From positions 1 through 25,335 of the forward strand of contig LWCA01000499.1 of assembly GCA_001642005.1 (NCBI GenBank): 25,335 nt of DNA. The letters are read 5' to 3'. A program made the translations under genes and the position numbers. Shown piece by piece: positions 1-10,800 of this stretch; position 1 is the first letter of the stretch, and every line of letters starts with the position of its first letter. Source of the DNA: Intoshia linei (Eukaryota; Orthonectida; Rhopaluridae). A model generated the notes under the pieces. It was not told the DNA's origin, did no database searches, and saw nothing but the letters and a program-made list of their open reading frames with translations.

Positions 1-1
1 A

Positions 2-589
2 GTGGTCGATTCAAATGAACCATCCTTATCTATATTATACCACAAAATGATAAAAATTAAACAAAATATTGATCAATTGGATGTTTTCTTTATTAATGAA
101 ATTAGGAATCATTATAATTATCGGTGGGATATGATTTATTCCAATTTACATTATACGGCATATATACTAGATCTCTTATTTTTCACGACAAGTGAGCACA
201 CTGATGTTAAAGCTATGGAGGGATTTTGGAATACTGTTGAAAAATTATACCCTAATGATGTGCAAGATATAATTGAAAAAATTTCTCATTATCGAGATAA
301 AAAAGGCATGTTTGGTCGGCAATTTGTAATATCATTCATAGGGACTATTCCTGCACATCAATGGTGGAAAAATTTTGGAGCTCAAGTCCCAGCTCTTCAA
401 AAAATAGCAATTCGAATATTAAGTCAGTCATCAAGTAGTGGGGCTGCAGAAAGAAATTGGAGTTTGTGTGATTTCATCAAAAATAAAAAAAGAAATCAAA
501 TGAAACCAGAAACATTAAATATCTTAGTTTTCATTCATGCAAATGGTGGACTACTTGAAAAATTGAATATAGTGGACTATGAAAATTAA
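2..589 (+). CDS. hAT-family transposase, C-terminal part (5' truncated by window edge)
   Basis: The frame is open from the first bases of the window to a TAA at 587-589, giving 195 residues with no native start; the true N-terminus lies outside. The C-terminal third carries the hAT dimerisation signature: a WW-x-x-FG block near residue 121, then IAIRILSQ, then SSSGAAERNWS near residues 146-156, and a closing N-x-L-V-F-x-H-x-N segment. In hAT transposases this domain follows the RNase-H-like catalytic core and mediates oligomerisation; the catalytic D, D, E and the BED finger would lie upstream. No stop or frameshift is visible in this part, so this copy could be recent, but intactness cannot be judged from one end. 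An exapted host gene of hAT origin is the alternative. Confidence 0.85.
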   Translation: MVDSNEPSLSILYHKMIKIKQNIDQLDVFFINEIRNHYNYRWDMIYSNLHYTAYILDLLFFTTSEHTDVKAMEGFWNTVEKLYPNDVQDIIEKISHYRDKKGMFGRQFVISFIGTIPAHQWWKNFGAQVPALQKIAIRILSQSSSSGAAERNWSLCDFIKNKKRNQMKPETLNILVFIHANGGLLEKLNIVDYEN

Positions 590-1000
590 TAAAAATCATG
601 TGCATAACTAATTTTATCATTAAATTACATTAAATGTACGTATGTATATGTAGTATCATAGGATACTATATTTTGATAACTAAACTTGATTGTTACATTA
701 TCTCTCCTATTTACGTTTTAATTTGTATTTATTTTGATTAAAACTTAAAACAAGTATTTATTACAGTATATATATTTGTAAAATACATTTTGATGCATTC
801 GTTACATAGAAACACGTTTTTTAAAAAAAATTTAAACGTTTTTGTCAAACAGCAACGTTATCTTACTATCGTTTTATATCGTTTTTTTCTACTATGGTTT
901 GAACACGAAACATTATAGGTGTGTGGTTAAACCAATATAACCAAATTCTGAGTCAAACCTATGTATGTCGGAGATCCTTGTATATGTAATGTAAATTATC
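590..1000. other. A+T-rich sequence downstream of the hAT frame, no gene seen
   Basis: This stretch should contain the 3' untranslated part and the right terminal repeat of the hAT element. I found no convincing terminal inverted repeat, because the left end is outside the window. No coding frame is supportable here. Confidence 0.4.
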
Positions 1001-1326
1001 TTGCTTCCTCTTCTAAACATAATTAACCTGACTAAAAAGAATTCAATGTTCCTTGTTATAAAACAGGATGCAACCGATTTCGTCAAAGTCTTAGATGATT
1101 TCAATGATTCAGATATCGATTATAACTTTCTTCTAGAGGCCCGCGTTGACAATTATTTATCAGCAGACTTCCAGATAAGGAGTAGGAAGCTCAACTTGAT
1201 CAGTCAGATGAGTTAACTGCTGAATTTTTACGAATATTTAAAAAATCAACAAAGACCAAAAAAATCATACTGTTGACAACATCAACATACAACAAGCTAA
1301 CCATTATTACCAAAAAAATCAATTAA
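1001..1326 (+). pseudogene. Decayed coding remnant of unknown family
   Basis: A frame beginning near 1001 reads through an acidic stretch (QDATDFVKVLDDFNDSD, then LLEARVDNYLSADFQ) and stops at 1216. A second frame from about 1198 to a TAA at 1324-1326 continues with a similar style (DELTAEFLRIFKKSTK). The two read like one protein segment separated by a frameshift. The composition (acidic and amphipathic, with little of the Phe/Lys/Asn noise seen in neighbouring shadow frames) is the only argument for past coding. No catalytic motif is visible and I do not recognise the family. The antisense frame at 913-1104 is treated as a shadow. Confidence 0.25.
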
Positions 1327-1951
1327 ACTAATAAAATGGATGATATCCAAAAACTCAGCAGCCCATTTCAATTTAAAAATCAACTGTATTCATTATAACT
1401 TGTTAAACAATAAACATTAATACTAAATTATCATTAGACAGCAAATACTGCAATGACTTCTATAAAATAATCAAGAAAAGGAGATTTAACGACTTACATC
1501 TTTGATAACTTCCCAGAATTTTATGAATATTTCATTCACCATTGATATTTAAAAAGTTTTAAATCGTTAACCAATTACATTATATTGTTAAATTTTTAAT
1601 TAAAGTTTTAAAATTTTACAAAATAAATATAATGTGGTAAAAAAAATAAATTTTACAAATAAACTCCACTGTAATTAATAGTATTTAAACTAACCTATAA
1701 TGGTAATAGATTGATTAGACGTTCCAATTGGCTTTTTATAAAAATAATATAAGCAAAATAAATCAGTTTAATAATGTAGTTTATACACCAGTCACTAAAT
1801 ATACACATAATAAATAACGCAATTTCATAGACTTATCGATATGAATTTTATTACTTTTTTGCGAAAATACAAAATTTGTATAATACATAATTATAATTAT
1901 AATAAAAATTGAACATTAAAAATATCTACTTTACTGTGTAAAAATATTAAA
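1327..1951. other. A+T-rich sequence, nothing recognisable
   Basis: Homopolymeric A/T runs and short degenerate repeats only. No open frame of useful length, no terminal repeats and no splice-bounded exon stood out. Confidence 0.4.
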
Positions 1952-1969
1952 TTGAAACCATACTTAATA

Positions 1970-2164
1970 ATGAATAACCTTCATTTAAAAAAGCAATATC
2001 ACATAAATAATGGGATGTACTTGGAATACATTGGAACTATAGACTTTCATCATCTAGAATCTCAACATTACAAAATATCTGTAAACTCATTGGAAAAGTT
2101 ATCAATGCAATTACCTACATTGATTAATGATTCAGGTAATTTTAATATCGACCCATGTGATTAA
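1970..2164 (+). pseudogene. Short open frame of unknown family, possible remnant
   Basis: From an ATG at 1970 the frame runs about 64 codons to TAA at 2162-2164. It includes a varied segment (YLEYIGTIDFHHLESQHY, then SVNSLEKLSMQLPTL) unlike low-complexity A/T translation. An upstream TTG at 1952 is in frame but is not a plausible eukaryotic start. Past the stop, other frames carry short plausible pieces, so this may be the 5' piece of a broken gene whose later part is the open stretch at 2302-2559. The function is unknown. Confidence 0.25.
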
Positions 2165-2301
2165 ATTAAACAATTTGATGTTAATTTACTTATCCAAGAC
2201 AAAATTGAAAAAAAATGATGCAAACTTCTTTAAGAGCATTCTCAAAATCTTGCGTAATCTAGTCATTATGTTCTATGAATGGCTCTAATAATGAAGTGTA
2301 A

Positions 2302-2559
2302 AATATTACTAATGTCTACCTCGAAACACAGCACGTCAGTGATAAAAATCAGTATTTAATCGAATTTTGTTGCGAAAAAAATATCGATTATAATGATAGT
2401 GATCTTAAGTCGGTATTATTGACAAAAGTTGAAATGTACATACAATGCAATGTTAGTCCAATAGTATGTGAAATAACAACGAAAGAAAGACTAAGAGAGA
2501 ATATTATAAGGAGAATAAAACAATTATTTACTGATTATGTATTGGAAAATACATCATGA
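2302..2559 (+). pseudogene. Open coding-like stretch without a start codon, unknown family
   Basis: About 85 codons are open between an in-frame TAA at 2299 and TGA at 2557-2559. The translation is well mixed: FCCEKNIDYNDSDLKSVLL, then EMYIQCNVSPIVCEITTKE, then a basic helix-like RLRENIIRRIKQLF and TDYVLENTS. There is no methionine near the start and no good splice acceptor just upstream, so a broken gene or retroelement gag remnant is more likely than an exon. It lies about 200 bp upstream of a zinc-knuckle remnant, which makes a gag origin possible but unproven. Confidence 0.3.
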
Positions 2560-2649
2560 ATAAATACAGGAAATTTTAGTTAATTTGATTGTGTAATTAA
2601 TGTAACAAAATTAAATATTACATAATTTTATGTGTAATCAAATACACCT

Positions 2650-3180
2650 TGTCAACTTATTTTTTGCAAATTCGACGAAATGTGCAAATTATGAAAGTAT
2701 AAACGCACTTAGCGTAAATAAAATTGAAAAAAAAGTATTTAAATCTTCTAAGATGCTTCCTTTGCGGATCAATAAACCATTTAGCAAATGATGATAACTG
2801 CCCAGGAAGAACAATTAAATGTTCAAAATGTGTAATCCAAAATTTAGCCAAAGATCCGTCGGTAATTATAAATTTATTAGACTGATAAATTCAGCAAATA
2901 AGACCATTACAGTCAACATTGACAATAGAGCTATACTAACTACATATACAATAAAATAATTGTCGATACTGGTAGTGAGGTTAGTTTATTACCAACAAAA
3001 TTTGTTGGAGATCAAAAAATTTTTAAAAGTTATGCTAATTTAATATCGTTTAACAGTCATTCAATTGGGCAACGAGGATCATGGACAGGGTACTGCAGTT
3101 ATGGAGGAAGTACTGTAAAATACAGATTTGAAATTGTAGACCCATAATGGGTTTAGATTTAATAAAAAATTTAAATTTGG
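2650..3180 (+). pseudogene. Ty3/gypsy-like retroelement: gag zinc knuckle and aspartic protease remnants
   Basis: At 2754-2831 one frame reads a CCHC knuckle, CFLCGSINHLANDDNC, followed by KCSKC, the start of a second, degenerate knuckle; it stops at 2883-2885. At 2953-3147 a different frame carries the retropepsin active-site motif IVDTGSEVSLLP. After a stop at 3145-3147 the end of the protease fold (IMGLDLI) continues in another frame, so there is a frameshift. Knuckle plus protease in this order is the standard gag-pol boundary of Ty3/gypsy elements; nucleocapsid packages RNA and the protease processes the polyprotein. The copy is dead. The - strand frames at 2657-2851 and 3050-3421 are antisense shadows. 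Confidence 0.75.
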
Positions 3181-3260
3181 ATTTAAATTTGATATTCAGT
3201 AAAAAAAAAAAAATCGTTAACCTCGTTTCAAAGTTCTCTCTAAATATTAAAGTTAAATAG

Positions 3261-4827
3261 GTCGCCATTCCTGTCATATGTAAAACAAGAATGTTCCCGT
3301 ATGGTCTCAATGATCTAGTAAAATGTAAAATAGATGAGTTATTGCATGCAGCTGCAAGAATAAAGATATGGGGTGTATTTTTACGTGAATATACATATAA
3401 ACTTGGGCACGTGAAAGGCAAACATAACGAAATCGCAGATTGTCTATCACGGCTGCCCGGAAATATGGAAACAGAAAAAATTAATATTAAGTATGTTCAC
3501 ATGATTTCTAATCCACCATATTTAAATATGAATGAAATTAATAAAGCAAGGAAAACTAATGAATTGTTAAAAAAAATTATAAAATACATTTTAACACGGT
3601 GGCCATCAAAAGAACAGTTGTCATTAAAAGAAATGAAATTCTATCATATCCGCAATCAATTATGGACAGAAAATAATAGATTGATGAGGGGTGAAAATTT
3701 AATTGTATTACCTGAAATATTATATGAGAAATGCATAAGCTTGGCTCATTCTTATCATATGGGTAAAACTAAAACTAAACGTTATTTAAGAAAATATTTC
3801 TGGTTTCTATCTATGAATAAATTAATAGATAAAAAAATTGATAAATGTTGACCATGTGCAACAAGTGATAAGATTATAAAAACTCATAAAACTCAAATTG
3901 AACCAATCAAATTCCCTGAAAGCCCTTGGAAACTATTAGGTATAGATATTGTAGGCCCAATGTCGTTTACTCACGAAGAAATAAACTTTGGTATAACTCT
4001 CATTGACCATTATTTAAAATAAACAGAATTTATGTTGGTTAAAGAAGCCACTACCAACAATATTATACAATTTTTAGAAAATATTTTCTTCCGTGAAGGT
4101 TTACCCGACAGTATTATATCGGATAACGGACCACAATTTAAATCTGAACAATAGAAATCGTTTTTAAATTACAATGGAATTAAACCTAGATACACTGCCA
4201 AATTTTTACCCCCAATAAAATAGGCTAACGGAACGTTTTAATAAAACGGTACAAGAACGACTCCGAATTAAGTACAAGCAGGGAGTAGACCCTGCTTTAG
4301 TGTTAAATCAATTTACGATGTTATATCGTTCTAATAAGCAATCAACCACAGAAATGGCACCCTCAAAGTTGTTACATGGCCGCACTATGAAAACACGTTT
4401 AAATAAAGAATTGACTGAATTACCATTTGATCAGTTAGACGTGGATATGATAGCAAAAGAAAATGTAAAAATATGGCAAAATTATACAAAAAACCGTGAT
4501 AAAACTCGTAATAAAAGTTTACGTAAAGATAATTGAGTACGAACAATGAAACCATCTATGAAAGCATATATCCTTTCTGAACCTGTTAAAATAAGCGAAA
4601 ATGTGAAACCCAGAACATACAAATTATCTGATAATTCCATATGGCAATATTCTAGATTAACCAAAATTCAAAATCTATCAAATAAAAAAATTGATGATAT
4701 ATTGATTGATGTTAATACAGAGCCATCGGCTGAAACTATAAATGATATTGGTATAACAAATATTCCATCTAAAAGGGTTTGGCGAAAACCCGCGTATTTA
4801 ATTGATTATATTCTTAATACTCCTTAA
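3261..4827 (+). pseudogene. Ty3/gypsy-like pol remnant: RT N-terminus fused to RNase H end, then integrase
   Basis: The frame from 3261 starts with the conserved RT entry (PVICKTRMFPYGLNDLV, then DELLHA). It then jumps without a frameshift to the C-terminal RNase H segment (AAARIKIWGVFLREYTY, KHNEIADCLSRLP), so the whole RT catalytic core is missing. The integrase zinc domain follows: H-x3-H in LAHSYHMG, then a CxxC interrupted by TGA at about 3849. The catalytic core shows its first D in LGIDIVGPM and the second in IISDNGPQF. The third, E, lies in a TERFNKT block reached only after a further frameshift near 4220. Several more stops lie between. The tail at 4300-4536 and 4546-4827 ends in RVWRKPAYLIDYI, the usual gypsy pol terminus. 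Non-functional. Confidence 0.85.
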
Positions 4828-4860
4828 AATATACAAATTAAAGGCGCTTGCGAGGAAGGA

Positions 4861-5150
4861 TGTAATGTCCCAGTTACATTTTTTATATAATTTAATATAG
4901 TTATTTATTAAAATAAAGTTTCATCAAAGTCTTGCATTTGATAAATTAAGTATATTTCACACTGCAAGCATAATTACTTTCGAGATACATTTAAACTAAC
5001 AGTAAATTAACTTACAGTCAGCGACAGCTAGTATGCTAACAAAAATAAAATATTTAATACTCAATATAAATTTCATTTAAAAAAAACTTGATATTATTAG
5101 TTATTATTTGAGTTAAAAAAGACTGCACATATATTGTTGACTCTGAAATT
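4861..5150 (+). repeat. Probable 3' LTR of the + strand gypsy-like element (right boundary uncertain)
   Basis: A purine tract (GAGGAAGGA, 4852-4860) lies 25 bp after the pol stop and is followed at once by TGTAATGTCC, as expected for a polypurine tract next to an LTR start. An AATAAA at 4911 could be its polyadenylation signal. No 5' LTR was found upstream, so length and right end cannot be fixed by comparison; 5150 is only a midpoint between this LTR start and the opposing one. Confidence 0.5.
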
Positions 5151-5377
5151 GTTGTCATTTAGGCTGGCAGACATTTATCTAAAAAAGTAAATTAAAGCTA
5201 AAGTTCAACTTTATTTTTACTACCATATAAGCAATTTGATAGCCTATAACAACTTGTGCTGTTAATATTGTAATAGTGAATTACAATTTATTTAGTAAAC
5301 TTTACATAATTAATTAAGATTTGGGATAAGATTGAAACTAATTGATAATATAATTTAGTAGCCTTAAGGATACTACA
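5151..5377 (-). repeat. Probable 3' LTR of the - strand retroelement (inner boundary uncertain)
   Basis: Read on the - strand, a purine tract (CTGAGGGGGAAAG, plus 5378-5390) is directly followed by TGTAGTATCC beginning at 5377. This is the same arrangement as on the + strand side but with a different sequence, so it marks the LTR start of an oppositely oriented element. An AATAAA lies on this strand near 5210. The inner end was not resolved. Confidence 0.45.
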
Positions 5378-5497
5378 CTTTCCCCCTCAGGGTGTAGTGG
5401 TTTGTACCGATCGTGTTATAGTAAGAATATGTATTATTAATAGTAATAAAAAATATAATGTGGTATTTGATAATTCAAAAATTAAAAATCGGGAATT

Positions 5498-7105
5498 TCA
5501 GTCAATCGTACGCTTTTGATTTATCGATTTATCTATTAAATATTCATAGTGTGAGATTAATTGAGGTCCGTAGCCCGATTCCATCGTGGTTTTATCGTTA
5601 ACTATAAGTTTGGTATACGTCTTCATGGATTGGATATAGTTGTTCAGTGATTGCTGCATAACGTTGTATGCAGATATATGGTTAGCGGTTTTCGTGATCT
5701 GATATTTACGTATCAATTCGTTACCCTTCAGATCAAAATCGTGAAGGTGTTAAGGCATACGAGGTTGTCGTTTTTCTCTTTCCTTGTACAAATGTTGGCT
5801 TTTTGTTTTTAAAGGAACATTTGAAGCATAAACTTCGTTATGATTAGAATACGATTTCTGGACCTTTTTATAAAAATTTTTTTTTTATAGCATTGGAATA
5901 TTGTTTTATGTATTGATTAACCTTATCTCTTTTTTCTTTATTATCTTGACCAAATAACAATTATATAGGTGCAACTCCTGTTCTTAATGATGGTAATGCT
6001 TTGAACAAATAAACAATTTGATCAAGTCATCTGTCCCAGTTGTGAAACTCAGTGTTGCACAATATTCTAAATTTTTCCATAATTGTTCTGTTGGCTCATT
6101 CGACTTTATCGTTTTCATTATGTTGATATGGCTTCGACATGGTTTGTTTTATACCCAGTGTCTCACATAATTCTTTTACAAGTGAACAATCGAATTGTTT
6201 CCCCATATCCGTGTGTATTTCCACAAATGGGCCATATTTTAAAATAATTCCTTTGTATATTGCCTTTGTGACAGTTTCTGCGGTTATGTCATATGTTGCT
6301 ACACTTTCCAATAACCAAGTGTAGTTATCAACCATTTTTATCCAATATTTATTACCATTAGTGGACACAAGTAATGGTCCCATGATGTCTATCTGCCAAA
6401 GTTGATTAAATTTTAAACATAAGACTGGTTTAAATTTCTTTAAAAAATTATGATTTTGGTGTTTGGATTTGTTACATTGCATTTCGATAAAAATAAAATC
6501 AAATCACGTGTGAAATACGGCCAAGTGTAATGTTTTTTTATGATTTTATCGCATTTGGATAAGCCTGGGTGACAATATAATTGTGATTCATAATAATATT
6601 TTATAATTGAGCGTTTTAAGCAATCAGGTATTATAATTCTGTATACTTCGTTAACATATTAGTAGATAATACCATCTTTGACAATTAGATGGTTGCGTAA
6701 GTTATAAAATTTGTCTGTTTTGTTCAATTCAATATTATTTTTAAGTTTTTGTAGTGTTTGTTTTCTTACAACTAAAATAATTTAATTGTGCACGTTTTAC
6801 GTCGAATATATCCTCGCTGATTTTAATATTTTTCACAGAATTATTTATTTTTGAAGGAATTCTGGACAGTAAATCTGCGGAATAATTTAACGCACCCAGT
6901 TTATAATTTATCTCTAGATCCTACAATTGCAGTTTTTCAAGCCATCTAAACTGTTGATGAGAGAGATTATCTGAATCATTGACTGAATTATGTATATGGG
7001 TTATGGTTGGTTATCACATAGTACTTTTTCACTAGTTTTAAAGATAAGCATATTTCATATTTATTCATAACAAATGCGTCAATAGAACGAGGATTTAATT
7101 ATCTG
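5498..7105 (-). pseudogene. LTR retroelement pol remnant: RNase H end, integrase and C-terminal tail
   Basis: Reading the - strand from about 7105 downwards: an RNase H piece (YYVITNHNP), a frameshift, then HQQFRWLEKLQL and NYSADLLSRIP (about 6880-6970). A degraded integrase zinc region follows (YCHPGLSK, then YTWP, about 6500-6600). The core is at 6482-6096, with the first D in WQIDIMGPL and the second in IHTDMGKQF, where the usual Asn after Asp is Met. The third, E, lies in DKVE just before a TGA and ANRTI. Downstream pieces carry integrase tail sequence with further stops, and the final open segment 5716-5498 ends before the LTR. Compared with the + strand element the motifs differ throughout, so this is a separate family. 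The + frame at 6139-6324 is a shadow. Confidence 0.8.
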
Positions 7106-7881
7106 AAATTGCTTTTGTCAGATAATAGGCGCAGATTAAAATCAGACAATTTATATTCGTATTTGTCACTAAAATTAAATAAAATGTAGCTGAAAAATTT
7201 AGTAATTATGATTTATATTTTAAATACTAGAAAGGCTAACATGTTTTTCCAAACCATGTTTCTAATAAGTTGATAAAGTTTAAAATCATTTATTTTATTT
7301 TTAACTTTCTCATTTTTTTTCTCTTTTTTCAAAAAAAATTTCAAAATTTTTTTAATCCTGACCAATCAGCGCCCGAATATTATATATAACTCTAACTTTA
7401 TTATATATAGATTTATTTAAAAGTAAAATTTTAATGATTAAATAGATTCACACAATTAAATCACTAATACGTTGAATCCTAGTTATAATGTACGAAATTT
7501 CAAATTGATACAAAGACTTGGTCATCTTCATTTTTATCATTCATTCATCATCAATCTTTACCATTTTGTTAGTTCTTATACTAATTACTAATATAAACAT
7601 AGTTGAACTAACTGGCATTTTAACTTATTTTATTTACGGTAATAATTCATAATTAATTATAATTACTTTTATGGTTAATTTAAAATAAATACTATAAAAA
7701 CTTTTCAAAAGTACTGTTAATTTTTTAGATATACTGTGTAAAATTTATAACACTACGTTCATTTTTTAAATATACTTTAAATTGAAGTAATGTTACTGTT
7801 AAATGAAGTTGGTTTACTGGTCATTTAAATCTGATTACTTTCTATAACCGCATTTCAATAGAAACCATGTAATTATTGCAT
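7106..7881. other. A+T-rich spacer, no gene seen
   Basis: Between the retroelement remnant and the last exon of the - strand spliced gene there are only A/T runs and short T-rich blocks. It may include the 3' untranslated region of that gene: an AATAAA overlaps its stop codon at about 7881-7886 on the - strand. Confidence 0.4.
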
Positions 7882-10800
7882 TTATTTCAAAGAGATATTG
7901 TTGAAAAACAATAATACACTGTAGTTTGTCTCCAACAAGTGTAATGTACTACTGAGTACATAACTTTACTATTTATACTACATTCTATATTTCCAGATGA
8001 TTACCAAGGGCGATAATAAATTTTAATAAACACATGTGCAAGACTTATAAAATTCTTCATGTAATAAAATAAAATCTTATCTCAAATCTACACTTGTTAA
8101 ACATTCGAACATTACAACGAGTTTTCAATAATGTATTCATCAAATCTGTCACTTCAGCTATATATCATAAGATTTGAGTCAAAAATTTTATCTTGCATTT
8201 CTCGTAGCACTTACATAATGAAATATCGTTACAGTTTAAATAACATACTTACTGAATATAAATTTATTTATATATTTGAACATTGAACGCCATGCAAAAT
8301 ACGTATTGTAAAATTAAATATAATTATAAAATGTGTCATTTATTAGCGAATTTCTCTCATATATTACATCACCGTTTAAAACTTCAAGCCCGTGTTAGAT
8401 AGATTAAGTTATAACAAGTGGATTGACTGTCTTCAATTTCAATTATGATTATTGACATCAGTCAGGTGTATAAATTACAAACAAAAATTACAGCAGGCAA
8501 TGTTGAATAAATTCCAGTTTTCTTTCCTTTCGCAACATGTTCAATTATAATCTTCTTGTGCCCATCATTAGACAATAAATTGATAAATTGTTGAATATAT
8601 CTAAAAAAAAAATTTAAATACAATGAGATTCAAAATACAATCATTACTTGGTTACGTGAATTAAATTGCCCAAATAAAATCTATAAATAATAAAATAATA
8701 AGTAGTTTTAAAATAAAAACTACCGACTAAGTGGTGATGTATCAAAACATTTTGCATTTGTTTCATTTGTAATATCCTGCAAATTTCCAAAATATTTGGA
8801 TTCGGAAGGTTTTAGCCAAATGACCAGTCTCATAACTTTACTCATATCTGGTAGTTTGAAAGTGTACTGGTCTGATTTAATCTAAAATATAAATATATAT
8901 TAACACATCCGTGCAAATGTTTTAGGCACCTTACATAAAAGTCACAATTAAATATATAAAATGCTTATTTGACAGTAAAACCTCACTTAATGAATTAAAA
9001 AAATTAAAATACATAAAATTAAATAGAAAAATGCCCGAAAATTAATTTCATAATCAATAATTTTAGGGTGTCATAATTATGAAGCAGGAAAGTTGTTTCC
9101 GAAAGAATTAGCAGAAATAATCGAAACATCATTACAAGCTATTACAAATCTTTAATGTGGATGCAACTGGCCTATTTAAGAATTTTCGATTTCTGCCATA
9201 TTATCTCAAATCCTTCAACATTAAACCGTTTTTATTACTATTTAAAAATAAAATTAGTTACTATTGGCACTTCATTTGAATATTTTGATACTGGGGCATG
9301 ATTCAGGTAACTTGATGGCTGAATAAATATTGATCAAGTAAATTAGTAATAAATTACAGACAAAAATTTAGGTAAACTCAATTTCAACTCATTGTCGATT
9401 TCTTGCATCTAAAAAACGTTCGACTAAAATCATGAATTAAAATACAATGGGTTTTTCAACAATTGTATTAGAGGATTTCACAGCAATAGTAGAAGCGTGC
9501 TTATTAAATTTCAACTTTTGAGTCATCTTTAATATTTGATAAAAATCACTCATGTTTCTAAAATATAAAAATTAAATATGACATGAAAAGTATAATTGAA
9601 GGAATTAATATATTATGATGCGTATAATCAACTTTTTATATGCGTTTAAAGAATCTAGCAATGGAGAATTTTCGAATATTTTTGAAATTTTTTCTTTGTT
9701 ATTCGTATAACCTAAATCCATATCGTTAATGTCGGTAAATATGTCATCAGGATAATTCAATCTGCACAATTCAGCCTCAATTTTGTATGTATTTTTTGTT
9801 TCTGGGTACTTTTCAAGAAAAGTAATTAAGTCCCAATTAATATTCTAATATTATAATAAATATATACAGTATTCTCTCCACAACTAGCCAACTCTATAAC
9901 TCGGCATTAATTTAACCCTTTCACTGTCTAATACTATTTTATGATGGATCACCACACGTCTGGAATTTATGTTTGAATTTAAACTTGTATTATTTTTAAA
10001 TTACCTATGTGAAAATGTATGAAAATACAAGAATAAAGTTTTTCAAAATTATGCTGTGTATATCATACAATACACAGACATGTGAAGTGAAATTTCTGTG
10101 TATAGTATACACACTGTGTCAATTTATTAGGCAAATCTAAAAAATTAAAAAATTCGTTCCAAAGAGTGGACTAAATTCTTAAATTTTTTTTGTGGGAGGA
10201 GTGTGCACAATAGTTTATGACAATATTTAAAATGCAAACAAAAAAAATCTAATACCATTAAAAATTAAAATAATTGAATATATATAAATATTAGTCAAGT
10301 GTCAAAATATTATACAAATGTAATGAACATAGGTAAATGAAGTGGAATTTATCATTAAAAATTGAAACATGCTAAAATAATGCCGAAGATATAGATTTTA
10401 GAACTCTACATCGAGTATTTCTAGATACATTTCCTATGTTACAGGCTGAAAATGTTTGCACATTTGGAAAGTGGTGTCGATGATACTTCTTTCCTTAATA
10501 ATGATAATTCTTAAGGTGTTACAATTTTGCTACGTCCACGTTACGGTTATTTTGGATAGATCATTAATTCATTTCTTTATAGTGCGATGATCGCGCTTTA
10601 AACACTTGGAAATTTGAAGAGTTGTCTTCCCTCTTGCTAATAAAGCCGTTATTTGGCTTTTTTCGTCCATTTTTAAATCGTTTTTTTGTCCCATTATAAA
10701 TTTGACACTCTAAATTATGCAAGAAAACGATAATAAGTAGATAAAAAGTTTTTTTGCATATTAACTATTTATTTTTTAATCAATAATATTAGTATCTGTT

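Noticed and set aside
2657-2851. 64-residue - strand frame
   Set aside because: It is antisense to the CCHC zinc knuckle.
3050-3421. 123-residue - strand open frame
   Set aside because: It is antisense to the protease and RT/RNase H remnants, whose motifs are clear on the + strand; its own translation has no motif.
4482-4664. 60-residue - strand frame
   Set aside because: It is antisense to the integrase C-terminal remnant.
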